Origin: Metaphire vulgaris
Taxonomy: Eukaryota > Annelida > Clitellata > Crassiclitellata > Megascolecidae
Assembly (NCBI GenBank): GCA_018105865.1
Contig: CM030837.1
Span: 11,786,725-11,850,724 of the forward strand
Length of the DNA: 64,000 nucleotides
Reading direction: 5' to 3'
The notes beneath the pieces were generated by a model that worked only from the letters and a program-made list of their open reading frames with translations, had not been told where the DNA came from and did not search any database. Position numbers and translations under genes: made by a program. Shown one piece after another: positions 1 through 11,288 of this stretch (positions within the stretch are counted from its first letter, which is position 1; each line of letters starts with the position of its first letter).

Positions 1-174
1 AATCTCAAGACCAGTCTAGACTTGAACAGGCTACTCAGCCTATTCATGACTATGCTAATGATGCAAAGGCACAGTTGTATAATCCTAAACACATTGCTTA
101 CAAGTATCCTCTATAATATAATTTCCTATGTCTGTCAGTATTTTGTCTGCCACGCTGCTGTCAATCAGGTCCGC

Positions 175-407
175 CAGAGATGTCCATGGGTCCATTTTTT
201 AGAACACAATCCAATCCAACCCATCAAATCTCCAACCCAACCCATGCCGATAATAGGTTTACTTGACCCAACCCAACCCAACCCACTGTAATACATTAAG
301 GTTTCTTAAACCATGACTTATTTTCTGACCCAACCCAACCCCCTATTAATATGGAAAAGTCTGACCCAACCCAACTCATGGATTAACCCAACCCATGGAC
401 ATTTCTG
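175..407. mobile_element. hAT-type MITE, (AACCC)-iteron family
   Basis: Terminal inverted repeats CAGAGATGTCCATGGGT (left) and the complement of CAGAAATGTCCATGGGTTGG (right). The flanks 167-174 and 408-415 are the identical 8-mer AGGTCCGC, the target duplication size of hAT elements. The interior is a run of CCAACCCAACCC units on this strand. No coding capacity. Confidence 0.85.
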
Positions 408-467
408 AGGTCCGCGCGGTCCTATGGGCCTGCCCCTGAAGGCTACTTCAGCTACGGGTACGGAACC

Positions 468-581
468 ATTCTCCTTCCCCTCCCCTTTCCTTCCCCCTCC
501 CTTCCTACCTTCCTCTCCTCCTTTGCCCCTTTCCACCTCTCCCTTCCCTCGCCCTCTGCCTCCCCTCCCCTCCCTCCTCCT
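468..581. repeat. Polypyrimidine low-complexity tract
   Basis: Almost pure C/T on this strand (CCTTCCCCTCCC-like). The long Gly/Arg/Lys frame on the other strand is a composition artefact. The 582-750 stretch next to it shows no recognisable gene. Confidence 0.8.
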
Positions 582-760
582 GTAGGCTCCTTTCAGGGGC
601 ACAGCCACCTATGGGGTGAAACCCCCTTTGGAGTCATAGACCCAAACAGAGTCATAGACTCCATTCAGGAGATGCAGCCCTCGTGGTGGCAAAGTCACCC
701 ATTGGGGCCATAGGCCTCAAGCAGAGCCTACACGTGGACAATTTGTACATTGCCCTAAAC

Positions 761-1141
761 CAGTGCTTCCCAACCTGTGTGTCATGGCACACAAATGTTC
801 CGCAGCAACGGTAGAAGTATGCAGTGGCAAAATGTTGGAAAATAGTAAAATAATAATGGTACTGTATTAATTGTTAATTTTAAGTTGAATTATATCTCTT
901 CAATGAAGTTAAGCATGAAATACATGAAATAGTGAAACAGATTGCAAAGAAAATATGTACTAATGAAGAATGGTAGTCAATATTATGCTGTATGCTAGAC
1001 TAGAGTATAAGAAATAGTACTAGTAGGCCTATACAAATGCATCATTTAAAAATGAAATGTGTGCATATCGGCTGCTGTGTACCATTGAATGTATGTTTCT
1101 TGGATGTTGTACCATGGCAGGAAAAATTTTGGGAAGCACTG
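761..1141. mobile_element. hAT MITE, CAGTGCTTCCCAACC end
   Basis: Starts CAGTGCTTCCCAACC and ends TTTTGGGAAGCACTG; flanked by identical CCCTAAAC octamers (753-760 and 1142-1149). The tip resembles Charlie-like hAT ends. 381 bp, AT-rich, non-coding. Confidence 0.85.
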
Positions 1142-1241
1142 CCCTAAACTGATGTCATAACCATGAAAATTTAAAAGTACTTCTTAACAATTCCCTCTAT
1201 CAAGGCAAAATTTTTTAATGATAATCATGTATTCATCAATA

Positions 1242-1781
1242 CCGTATTATCTCGCGTATAAGACGTACTTCTTTCTCTTAAAAATTGGTTCAATGTGTGG
1301 GTGTGTATTATACATAGGAATACATTTTATGTACATACAATTTTATGTACATAACATACGTAATTTTAATTTAGCCGTATTTTTACGCATATAACACGCA
1401 CATTATATGGGTTTTTACCTACGCAGTGGGTGGTGAAGGAAAACGTTGTTTGCACATCAATTTTCAAAAAGAATTTGCCAGAAAATTGTGATTGTCTAGG
1501 TTACTCAATAAACATTCTGTCATTGATAGCTAAAAAAAATGATGTAGACTTATTGTTTTATGGCTTCATGACGGCTGCTGGCAGGGGGAAACTGTCTACT
1601 CTTCCAATTTTTAGCAGAATTTGAAAGACAATTGTGATTATCCAGGTTAATTAATAGACATTTTCAAAGGAAATTTTGGGTGCATATTATACATAGGTAT
1701 TAACATTTTTACATTATGATAACTCTAAAAACTAAGGGTGCGTATTATACTTAGGTGCGTATTATACCCAAGATAATACGG
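1242..1781. mobile_element. TA-flanked TIR element (CCGTATTATCTYG ends)
   Basis: Inverted ends CCGTATTATCTCGCGTATAA and complement of GTATTATACCCAAGATAATACGG, flanked by TA on both sides. Subterminal repeats of GTGTATTATACATAGG occur on both halves. TA flanks fit a Tc1/mariner-like non-autonomous element, but the superfamily is not proven. No transposase is visible. Confidence 0.65.
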
Positions 1782-2070
1782 TAATGTTGTTATTCATGAA
1801 TTATTGAATTAAAAATTAAATAGTTCAATTGACGTTTTAAAGGAATTAAAATATTGTCCAACCCCTAGCAAGCCATTTTTTCCCATATGGCCAACTATAT
1901 GTGGTGTTATCGTGAGCTGAAAACCCGGCAAATATCTTACTGCTCAGCAAGCTATGTTTCCAGTCAAAGACAAATCATTGGACAAAATCCTAGAACATTT
2001 AAAAAGGAGTAGGCAATAGCCAAGCATAACTCCCAGTAATTAAATTATAATATATATATATACATATACA

Positions 2071-2126
<56 letters not shown>
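2071..2126. repeat. (TG)n-(TA)n microsatellite
   Basis: Compound GT then TA dinucleotide run, directly abutting the 3' end of a LINE fragment on the minus strand. Confidence 0.95.
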
Positions 2127-2129
<3 letters not shown>

Positions 2130-2274
2130 GCCTTGGTACTTAATTCCCGAAGGTCTTATGAAAAAAATTGTCCGGAGACAAAAAATAATGTGTGCGTCAA
2201 CTTTCGTCTGGTTCTTCAAAGCTTCCAACGGGAACGTTCCTCGTACTCTCGCACTGATACCACGTTGAGCGTTG
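2127..2274 (-). pseudogene. 3' end of a LINE (same family as 31621-32935)
   Basis: On the minus strand this reads into ...EEPDES followed by a stop and then a 3' UTR containing CTCCGGACAATTTTTTTCAT. The plus-strand copy ending near 32930 has the same EPDES-stop and the same UTR. Both copies pass straight into (TA)n. Only the last few codons and UTR survive here. Confidence 0.6.
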
Positions 2275-2310
2275 GATAGCTATGGATATATATATATATC
2301 CATAGCTATC
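2275..2310. repeat. 36-bp perfect palindrome
   Basis: GATAGCTATGGATATA followed by its exact reverse complement around a TA core; could extrude a cruciform. It lies between two LINE/TA tracts. Confidence 0.9.
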
Positions 2311-2339
2311 TGTGAACTGCAGCGCCTCTTAGAACAGAC

Positions 2340-2341
<2 letters not shown>

Positions 2342-2400
<59 letters not shown>
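2342..2400. repeat. (TA)n microsatellite
   Basis: About 30 uninterrupted TA units immediately left of the hAT element that begins at 2418. Confidence 0.95.
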
Positions 2401-2405
<5 letters not shown>

Positions 2406-2417
2406 TATATATATGTA

Positions 2418-3381
2418 CAGTGTTGCATGAAGTACTGAGTTTGAGTACTCAAGTAAAAGTAAAAGTATGGCATTTTTTACTTAAGTCAAAGTAAAAAGTA
2501 CCTATGAAAATAGTTACTCAAGTAAAAGTAAAAAAGTACTCCCCAAAAAGTTACTTTTTAAGTAAAAAGTAACAAGTATCGTGATGGAAGGAATCGTCAG
2601 CAACTCCACCTTATCATGTTAAATCACATTTTTATTAGGGACTTCTCTTTTAAGCAACATGCAGTAGCCTCAACAGTCAATATGTACATATATCAGGGCT
2701 GGAAAATGTGGTTTTACAAACCTAGGTTTTTAGCTTTTTAACAAAATTGAAAAAGTAAAAATTTAGGCTTTTAGGTTTTGTTCTATAAATGAAAAACCTC
2801 ATATTAAATGTCTTTAAAGTTTCTTACTCTCTGCAGTCAGAGAAACACATGTTTGGCAAGAATATAGAGAAAGGTTTATACTTTATAGGCTTTGACATGT
2901 GAGTGAGAAGAGTATAGAAAATGGTTACTAGGTGTTGACATGCCAAGCATTAAAACCTTAAAACCTAAATTTTATCTTTAAAGCCCTAGTTTTTTCAGCC
3001 TTGACACATATACACCATTAACTCCATACGTACATTAGCAGCGTCAAAAGTAGCCCAGAGCTTTCTGTTTATTCTATCAACACTGCTGTGGGACTAAGTA
3101 GGGTCTAAGTAGGCCTACAGGAAGTTGGGAAGAACTAAACACCGTGTTTGAGCAGCAACACAAGTAAATGCAGCGAAAGTTGACAATGAGAAATTTTACT
3201 CGTAACGGGACGTGAAGGACATAATGTAACAAAGTAAAAGTACTAATATTTGAATAAAAACTTAATTTGTTACAAGTAAAAAGTACTGTGCAAATTGTGT
3301 ACTTTGTTACAGTACAAAGTACTCAGAATTGTACTTAAGTATTGTAACGCGTTACTTCTACTTCGTTACCGTGCAACACTG
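2418..3381. mobile_element. hAT element with AAGTAAAAGTA iterons, copy 1
   Basis: Left end CAGTGTTGCATGAAGTACTG, right end complement CAGTGTTGCACGGTAACG; flanks are identical TATATGTA octamers (2410-2417, 3382-3389). Inside each end is a dense array of ACTCAAGTAAAAGTA-type units, inverted between ends. The 964-bp body has no transposase frame. A second, inverted copy lies at 53023-54230. Confidence 0.88.
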
Positions 3382-3816
3382 TATATGTATATAATAACTC
3401 CTCAGTCAATATTATATGTAATGTAATGTATTATACTATTTGCAAAGCGCCACTTATATATGGTTCTGCTCAAAGATGCTCTTGACATTGGAGTCGCAAG
3501 ATAAAATAGTGAGACTAGCTTTTACATTGAACAGAACGAGGGTGTCAGAAATGAGTCATAAAAGGATGGGGTCATTGCATTCCAGAGAGAGAGGGTTTAG
3601 TGACTGTGAATCCTGATGCTTTAAATACCCAGAGAAGTATGGAAAATTTGCTTAAGGGGCCCGTTTTAGACCACTTTCCCCTAGATGCAGTGTATTATCT
3701 GGGGACGTAAATATCCTTATGATCAGTGGAGCGGAGCAGGCAATGTGCATTGGAAGAGGGTGTTTTGAAAAACTCAGTAATGTATGATGGGCCTGACCTC
3801 ACAGTTGCAGTGGAGG

Positions 3817-3820
<4 letters not shown>
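3382..3820. other. Unassigned spacer
   Basis: Unique-looking AT-rich DNA. I see no gene, RNA or element end here. Confidence 0.5.
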
Positions 3821-3895
<75 letters not shown>

Positions 3896-3912
3896 TATAT
3901 ATTATATATATA
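3821..3912. repeat. (TA)n microsatellite
   Basis: Over 35 TA units followed by degenerate TATAATTATATA. Confidence 0.95.
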
Positions 3913-4009
3913 ATATCTCCCAGTCTTTATTATATATAGCTATCGTTACCCTGCCACGATTTGCCATGGCCGACTCGCTTAAATGAAAAATGCCTTTTTG
4001 GTCAAGCAT

Positions 4010-4171
4010 TACCCCCCTCTCCTCCATTCTCCCTCTCCTCTCCCACACTCTCTCACCCTCTCCCTATACCTCTACCTCATCTCCTGGATCTCCCTCTCCG
4101 TTCCCTCTCCCCTCCCTCTCCACCACCCTCTCCCTCTGGCTTTCATCTCTCTCTCTCTCTCTCTGTTCCTC
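4010..4171. repeat. CT-rich low-complexity tract
   Basis: CCTCTCC-type runs ending in a (CT)n stretch; Ser/Pro/Leu frames across it are artefacts. Confidence 0.85.
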
Positions 4172-4442
4172 AGCTAACAATAGCTTATATCGCCTAATTA
4201 ATACTAACGTGAATGCATTGGCCTTTTCCAATTCATTAGCTGTGTAATAACCAAATGGTGTTGGCTTTCATTGTTTACACAGTAAAAATCACAATTTTTG
4301 TGAAACAACGCCTATGCATTGTTACACGACCTACCTAGTGTACGGGTTGCACATGTGCTGTGATGCGACCTACCTAGTAAGCTGTATGTATGGGGTGCGC
4401 ATGTGCTGTGACCTAGTTTTGACCAATAGTGTTGACCAAAAA

Positions 4443-4692
4443 TCTGGAACTCTCCACTCCTAGCTGTCAGATCTTCCAATTCATTGAGTATTTTCAGATC
4501 CAGTCTTAAAACACATCTCTTTCAATTAACTTTTCCTCCATAGTCAGTCCTGCCCTTTCCCTCTGACTGATCTCTGAAATGACCTTTTTATGCAGATGTA
4601 TTTGAAGTGCCATCGATTGATACCTTGGATATTTGAACTGGTCTATAGAAGTGCATAGTTATTAATATTATTATTATTATTATTATTATCAG
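4443..4692 (+). pseudogene. L2-like LINE, 3' end
   Basis: One frame reads WNSPLLAVRSS...FRSSLKTHLFQLTF then stop. That matches the C-terminal tail of L2/CR1-group reverse transcriptases (typically WNSLP...FKSRLKTHLF). It is followed by a short UTR and a (TTA)n tail, the expected 3' end of this group. Everything upstream of the last 35 or so residues is missing (5' truncation). Confidence 0.7.
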
Positions 4693-5195
4693 CATAGCAA
4701 TGCTGTATGGTGCGAGCATGCTCGGTGACACGACCTAATTTTAGAAAGTTCAGACTTGACAAAATGCGACAGCCATGTTTGTATTGGCGGCGGTGACAAA
4801 TGCGGCGTTAAATAGATTTATTATATCCTCCATAGCTGTAACAACCTAGCCTCACTGCCCTGTTGATGTTGCCTGGCTGATAATATACCTTCCCCATAGC
4901 TATTTTAAGAGAGGCTGAGCACCTAAGAATAAGTAGCTACTGTTGTGCTGCTTTCCAAGGCACTATAGAAATCCACGAGATTTTACTTTACTTTACTTTA
5001 CTTTAAATAACTGATTTGCTCCGCAAGTACGAAGACCTCAGTGTGATCTTCTGATTTTACGATTATTTCTGTGTCTTGACTCACTATTGTTCTTTTCATC
5101 ATTCCCAGCATTTGGTTACCCTTTGCTACCTCCATACATTGTCAAGATGGATTCATACTTCTATGGATGATTACCCCCAAGTCTCTTGTAGAATA
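4693..5195. other. Intergenic, with possible SINE tail
   Basis: Mostly unassigned. 4965-5004 reads CTATAGAAATCCACGAG then (ACTTT)n, resembling the tail seen again near 22440-22490, so a short interspersed element may end here. Confidence 0.35.
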
Positions 5196-5199
5196 ATTG

Positions 5200-5985
5200 C
5201 ATGGCTACTGAAATCTATGATTAATTCTGCTTTGAATACATTATTAAACAAAAATAATTATAAAGATATGAAAATTAAATTATTTGATTACAATAAAAAT
5301 TCCTCGTCAACTGCAGATCTCTTTAATGACTATTTTACAAATATAGGTTTCAGCTTAATTCTAAAATATCCAAGGACAACTGTGAAACGAATATGAATAT
5401 TAACCAAAATCTAATGAATAATCCAAATAAACACTCCTTTACCATTCTTTCCACTACCCCTCACGAAATTAAAGACATTATTTCTAATTTTAAACACAAA
5501 AACACCACTGGATATGATGATATTAACCAAAAAATTGTTATCAAATATGCCCCTATAATCTCTGAAATACTACCTGAAATTATTAATGTCTCTTTTAAAA
5601 TGGGAATAGTCCCGGATGAACTCAAAATAGTCAGAGTCATCCCATTTTCAAACTGGTGATAAATCTTTACCCTCAAATTATAGACCTATTTCAATGCTAC
5701 ATATATTCTCCAAAGTTTTGAAAAAGCTATTTTTTCAGACTACTGAAATTCCTTAACAAATTTAAAATGCTTTCAAATTCACAATTTTGATTTAGACCTA
5801 ATCATGCTACATACATGCCTCTCTTAAAATTAACTGATGATATAACTGCAATTTTTGAAGCCAACAAATTTACTATTTGCGTCTTTCTTGATCTTGCCAA
5901 GACATTTGATGTAATTGATCACAATTTATTACTACTTAAATTAAATTCTTATGACATAAAGGGAATCTCAGTTTTGGTTTACTGC
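5200..5985 (+). pseudogene. Non-LTR retrotransposon relic, first half of reverse transcriptase
   Basis: Successive frames read LFNDYFTNIG (upstream linker), then a block matching EIKDIISNFKHKNTTGYDDI and IINVSFKMGIVPDELK (fingers, about residues 1-80 of the RT). After a gap comes FLDLAKTFDVIDHNLLLLKL, with the first catalytic Asp in the F-L-D-L-x-K-x-F-D motif. The order and wording are those of jockey/CR1-group LINE RT. Frames change at about 5395, 5660 and 5800, so the copy is dead. Sequence homology stops near 5985 and resumes at about 7284, so the element is interrupted. Confidence 0.75.
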
Positions 5986-7283
5986 GACGCCTTATCTATT
6001 CCTTCTGGCTTTTACATTAACAAGTGCCCTTGGATCAGAATAGACCTTCTGACGTCAGCTGAAGATTCCCCCGATTGATACCCAGGATGACCGAAACCTA
6101 AGGGGGACTTGGCGCTAAATAAATCTGCGGGTCCGCCTAATCTATGCAAGACTAGGATAGTATGACTGCAGAGTATCAATGCAATGCAAACAACCACAAA
6201 CTTCAATGAAAGGAAAATGCATGTATTATATATGTATGTATCAAAACAGTAACATAATTAATTGCTGGCAATGAGCCTTCTCAAGAAACGACATTAATTT
6301 ATGCAATAAAATGTCCATGTTCTCTATGAGATATTCTGAATGTTCATCACCGGAATAATCACAATAATCTAAATAATCAATGTGATTAAAACTAATATGC
6401 AGTTGCACTCATATTATGCAATGGCGAAATGTTCCTCTTTTCCAAGCCTAAGCTTCCAATGGCACTAGCCACATAATAATGCTTGTGAACTTCATAATAC
6501 AGAGCCAACATTAAGCTATAAATCAATGATTAAATAACACACTATAATCCAACATACCAGTAAGAACGAATAAAGCTAACAGGCGTATTATAAAATAAAA
6601 GCTCTTACTTCCCCAAATTCCAGAGAGAAGTCGAACTCTTCATCACAGCCACAGCGACTGCCTCTTCTTTGGTTCATCAGTTTCCTTCGGTTTCCTCTGC
6701 TGCCTCCTTTTCCGAAGTTCATAACCGCATTTCACAGCCGCCCGGAAAAAAAGGTCCTTTCCTCAATCCTCCATTTTCTTTTATACTCACTCCTTCTCCC
6801 TCAGCCTCCTCTCCTTTCCCTTGGGCTGCCCCCAAGTAGAGCTGAGTATAGTATCCAGCCTGAGCGTTCTCGGCCTCTCCCTGCGCCCTGCAGCAGCAGC
6901 CAGTCTCGCCAGCCCTGCTCGGTGTGATGGGTGAGAGTCATGCAGTAAATAGGTAAGCAATACGCGACGATATGTCGCATTACTAGCTATCTTTCTTATT
7001 GTATGCAATATACTCATATAAACTCAGTAAACTCTAATAAATTGATAATTAAATTTGGCGTTCATCAAAGATCTATATATGGTAGATATAAAGAGCTATA
7101 TATTATATATATATATATATATGACATATATATATATATATAAAGATCTTTCCCATGATTTGGGGGGGGGCCTTTAATTGCTTCCTGTAGAGCTCTCGCA
7201 TGGTCCATGTTTAGGGCTGCTCTCGCAACATGCCCAAAGTAATGGAGATGCCTGCTTCATATTTTTCTGGATATGCGTTCCTC
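5986..7283. mobile_element. Insert splitting the LINE; possible solo LTR (minus)
   Basis: This 1.3-kb stretch separates two halves of one RT and is unrelated to LINE coding sequence. On the minus strand it has a clean TATAAAAG at about 6777-6785 preceded by a GC-rich block, and then a transcribed-looking purine-rich leader, a layout seen in LTR promoters. I could not fix TG...CA ends or a short target duplication, so the LTR reading is tentative. 7100-7141 is a (TA)n tract. Confidence 0.35.
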
Positions 7284-7866
7284 TCCTGTACGTCAGAACT
7301 AATGTATCTACTGTCTTCAAATACCTATTATTTGCTGATGATACCAATCTTATAGCCAGTCACACCAATATAAATGAACTCATTTTCCAATTAAATTATG
7401 AACTATTAAATATCTCTGGTTGGTTTAAAACTAATAAACTGCTGCTTAATATTGATAAAACTAACTTTATTTATTTTTCACATTAAACATAGAACACTGT
7501 CAAATAACACCCCTAAATTAAAAATAAATAATATGGAAATTCTACAGATCATCTACTAAATTCATGGAAGTTATAATAGACCAGAACCTTAACTGGAAGG
7601 AACATACCGAATTTTTAGCCCAAGAAACTATCTAAAAATTTAAACATTATCAGACATGTTATGAAATTTATAAATAAAAAAATCACTTCTAAATCTTTTA
7701 CTATGATTCATCCTTACTTATGTTATTGTAACATTGTCTGGAGTTACAACTATAAATGTATTACTTCTTCTAGCGAATGCCAATGTATTACTGATAAACT
7801 TCAAAAGAATCAAAATAAAGCCATTAGATTAATAATTGCTAACCCTCAGTGCCTTAATATTAAAAG
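7284..7866 (+). pseudogene. Non-LTR retrotransposon relic, second half of reverse transcriptase
   Basis: Reads FKYLLFADDTNLIASHTNI, the catalytic F-A-D-D box, then the LNISGWFKTNKLLLNIDKTNF thumb region, and in other frames IRHVMKFINKKI and YCNIVWSYNY, LQKNQNKAIRLI. These are the blocks expected downstream of the piece at 5200-5985 (same strand, consecutive order). Several stops and frameshifts are present. Confidence 0.75.
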
Positions 7867-8098
7867 TGTATGGTTCAGAAATGTCAGTAGAATGGAGGGA
7901 GAAAGATTACCAGTAAGAGCACTACATTGCCATTTTGGAGGTACCAGGAACTGAGGTAAACAAGCCAAGAAGTGGCTGGATAACGTACAGCAAGACCTCC
8001 ACAGTATCCGCCTGGACATGCAAAATGAACAAGATGTGTCACAGAGGCAGAGCTGCATAGGTACATCTTATTTCAACCTCGCAGATGACGGATGGGAA
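7867..8098 (+). pseudogene. LINE C-terminal fragment, different family
   Basis: Reads VWFRNVSRMEGERLPVRALH, then an in-frame stop where R-S-R-G-R is usual, then KQAKKWLDNVQQDLHSIRLDM. This is the W-F-G-H-V-x-R-M ... W-x-D-x-V-x-x-D-L tail of RTE/I-type LINE RTs. It abuts the previous LINE directly, so one probably inserted at or recombined with the other. Confidence 0.6.
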
Positions 8099-8106
8099 GA
8101 AGAAGA

Positions 8107-8856
8107 CAGTGATGTTAACAAGGACCTACCCCCAAGGATAAGGACAAGGCCCGACCCCCAAGGACTAGGATAAGGACAAAGACTGACCCTCCAAGGACGA
8201 GGACCTAGCCCCCAAGCACAAGGCCACAACTACAAGGACTGACCTCTAAGGACAAGGACAAAAGGACTGTCAGACAAAAAAGTCAGTGAGGAAAAAACCA
8301 AACAACTTCAATTTGAATCACAAAATATGAAAAGCAAAAAAAGTTGTAAAACATAATCCAGCCAACAGCAATGTTGCATTTCAAATAAACAAGTGTTTCC
8401 AACAGCTGATCAGTCATGCGCGCACAATGAGGTCTAATTATTTAACCACTTTGCGAAAACACTCGTTCAACAGGAGCCGACGTCGCAGGGCAACAAAGAA
8501 TTCTGCTAAAGAATCGACTCCTCAATTGGTATTATAAAGATAACTCCTCAACTGGTATTATAAAGGAGACAATGACTACACATTTAGAGTAACTCAAAGC
8601 AAGTATGTAAATATAAATTCACATATTACTCTTACCTTGGAACATAATTATCAGTACAATTGAAAATAGTATACAAGTAATTTGGTCCTTATAAGGATTT
8701 TTCAAGGACTAAGTTACGAGGATAAGGACGAGGACCGAGCCTCCAAGGATGAGGATGAGGATAAGGACGAAGACTGACTCCCTAAGGACAAGGACTTCAA
8801 ATTGGTCCTTAAGGAGTCCTTAAGGACAAGGACCATGACAAGGATTAACATCAATG
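8107..8856. mobile_element. hAT element with AAGGAC iterons
   Basis: Ends CAGTGATGTTAACAAGGAC and complement of GTCCTTG...; the right tip is ATTAACATCAATG. Identical octamers GAAGAAGA flank it (8099-8106, 8857-8864). Arrays of AAGGACAAGGAC/GATAAGGAC fill about 150 bp at each end, in the same orientation at both ends. No transposase. Confidence 0.85.
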
Positions 8857-8864
8857 GAAGAAGA

Positions 8865-9749
8865 TATTGAGTGGATATGATTGGGATGATATGGCATCGA
8901 TTTCAAGTACTGAGGTTGGCGTGTCAGCAAAATTCTTTTAATTAATAGGATGTCTTAAATTTGATTACCTGTTAAACAGGTATTGAGTGCAAATTTTGTA
9001 GAACCAGCATGACATGATCAAATTTAAGTTTGAATTCGAGGTTTAAACCATTGCTTAACAATAGAGTTCTGGACCATTTGAAGTTTTTGCAACATGAAAA
9101 ACATGTATGTTTTGGTAATATTATTGATGAATAAAAACGTACAATAGTCTGGTCAGCTGCTAATAAAAGCATCTACAAGCAAAAATTTGAAAGATTTAGA
9201 TAAAAGATTCCCAATTCTTTTTATATATCCTATGTGTAAATGAGTACCGTAAATTTGCATGTAGGCCTATTAATTATTAGGGTGATCAGTAGATGATAAA
9301 AAATTATCAATAATTACTCAAAGGCTGCAGAACGATAAACTTTGAGTGACTAAGGAATTTTAAAAATTTGGCAGAATTTATTTAATAAATTTATTTAAAT
9401 GGCATGGAGTCCCAAAGAGAAGAAATTTCGTATTCGTAATATAATTGGAAAGTGAATTATTGTGGATCCAGAACTGAAACTGCAGATTGAAATGATGATA
9501 AGGATGATAACTGAAACATACCTTGAATTTCAATATACCCGGTATATAGACCTGAAAGCAGAAAACCAATTTTTCGGGGTTTTCCAATTTTCGTTCGGTG
9601 CCCTTGCTTCCCAGTCATGTTTCTGCTAGTTATGCAGTTGTACTTTTTATGTTGCAGATGCCTTGTAAGTTTTATTCATATTTCCAGACAGATGACCTTG
9701 TTCAATGAGGTCTGCCCTGTGTGAAAACTGCTATGAATGAAGTATTTAA
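8865..9749. other. Unassigned spacer
   Basis: AT-rich; no element ends, no credible coding sequence seen. Confidence 0.5.
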
Positions 9750-10331
9750 CCTTTTCACTGCAACCAACGGTGTTTTATACCCGTACGTGGCCTAATACGT
9801 GTACCATGACGTAGACCTACCATAACGAGGCGCTTCTGTACACATATACACAGGGATGTTAGTGCTTGGACTTGTGCTTGGCCTTGTGCTGTGTTTAAGT
9901 ACCAAAAATCAAGTGCTTGTGCTTGGCCTTGGCCTTGTGCCTCAGGTGCTTGGCCTTGTGCTTGGCCTTGTGCCTCAGGTGCTTGGCCTTGTGCCTTAGG
10001 TACTTGGCCTTGTGCCTTAGGTGCTTGTTAACAAGAGTAAATAAGTAAATTTGTTTGGGTCAGTATGACTGCAGTCTGGATCAGGCGTCATTTTTACGCT
10101 TCGAACGAGAATCGAAATGGATTTAATAGTACCACTGTTGATGATTACGGTCATGCCTTACTTACTTTACTTACTGTGACGCTATTAATTTTGCTGCTGA
10201 GACTTAGTATTCATTGTTTTTTTTTTCCTTGCGAGCCTTGCGTCGTATAAAGAAAGTGGAATAAAGTAACAAATTACTAACAATAAACGTTTGTGTAGCT
10301 TATTTTAGTCAATAGATTTATTAGAGTAGGA

Positions 10332-10546
10332 ATGAGTGACAGCGACGAGTCAATGTCAGTGTCAGACGAGGGTGCTGGCTCAAGCGTTGCGACTCTTGAC
10401 AGCAATGCGCCTAGTACAACTGTGCCTCGTGCTATTAAATTTGCCTATCAAGGTTTCACAGCTTCGGGAGGCAAATGGAGATCTAAGTGCACGTCATGTC
10501 AACAGACGCTCGTTAGCACACCTGGTGTTACAGCAACGTATACAAA
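10332..10546 (+). pseudogene. hAT transposase N-terminus (BED-type zinc finger), fragment
   Basis: ATG at 10332; an acidic Ser-rich leader of about 35 residues is followed by GGKWRSKCTSCQQTLVSTPG. The W-x-x-K-C-x-x-C pattern is the first half of the DNA-binding BED finger found at the N-terminus of hAT transposases. The second half (H-x-x-x-H) is missing. The frame closes just after AAA|GTAAGG at 10546, which could be an exon end. In the family this domain binds subterminal motifs; here it is a remnant of the 9851-11711 element. Confidence 0.7.
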
Positions 10547-10696
10547 GTAAGGGTCATTATTCATTGGACCAGGTTGAATTGAAATAAGTTGGAAATAAAG
10601 CATGTCGTGTTTGACAAATAGTTTAAGGCTTACTGTGAATGAGCGTATTGGAAGTCAACCCTTTTTGGATGCTGTGTAGTTATTCATTATTTCCTA

Positions 10697-11045
10697 TTAG
10701 TCCCAGCTCTTATCCTGGTACGCGTGTATTACTGCAATAGTGTAATACTCAGCCTGCCAGCCAGACAGCTTGACCGCTTCCAATCAGTCGCCGAATTCAG
10801 CTTGTTGCCCCTCCATCCAAGACAGCTAAATTTGGGGACAGATCCGGCTCGAGGAGGAATCCCATACTTTGGAATGCCCTCTCCCAGAAAGTAACCAGGG
10901 AGACCACACAAGATAGGTTTGCACAGGAACTAAAAACGCACCTATTTGAGATCCCATATCAGATGTCTCTGTCAAGCGATCTTGACTATGGCCTTCGCCA
11001 GGCAGATACCGCTATATAAATTGTCGTTTAATAATAATAATATTT
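10697..11045 (+). pseudogene. L2-like LINE 3' end inside hAT
   Basis: Reads YYCNSVILSLPARQLDRFQSV and, after losing a block and shifting, LWNALSQKVTRETTQDRFAQ, ELKTHLFE, stop, then UTR and (TAA)n. These are the terminal RT blocks of an L2-like LINE, matching the copies at 17178-17381/23610-24176 and 63350-64000. The H-V-T-P-L-L block is deleted. Confidence 0.7.
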
Positions 11046-11093
11046 CATTCTTCCGACTTCTCTGTCGAAGACATAAATCTTCAGCAACTGTGT

Positions 11094-11288
11094 TTGATGA
11101 AACAGTTCTCATATCTTACACCACTGTTTTCGAGCATCTTCTGCTCACCAGCTAGTTCAGCCCCTGTTGAGAGAATTTTCTCTCACAGTGGGTTGATAAT
11201 GAGACCAAATCGTGCTCGTATGACTGATACGTTGCTTGAAAGACTCGTTTATCTGAAGTGCAATGCAAATACTTTTGTGGACAAATAG
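11094..11288 (+). pseudogene. hAT transposase C-terminal dimerisation domain, fragment
   Basis: Contains SSAPVERIFSHSGLIMRPNR and LLERLVYLKCN. This is the signature of the hAT C-terminal dimerisation region (S-A-P-x-E-R-x-F-S ... R-x-x-M-x-x-x-x-L-E-x-L-x-x-L-K). It ends in a stop at 11286. The RNase-H-like catalytic core that should precede it is absent. It belongs to the same element as the BED fragment at 10332. Confidence 0.85.
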
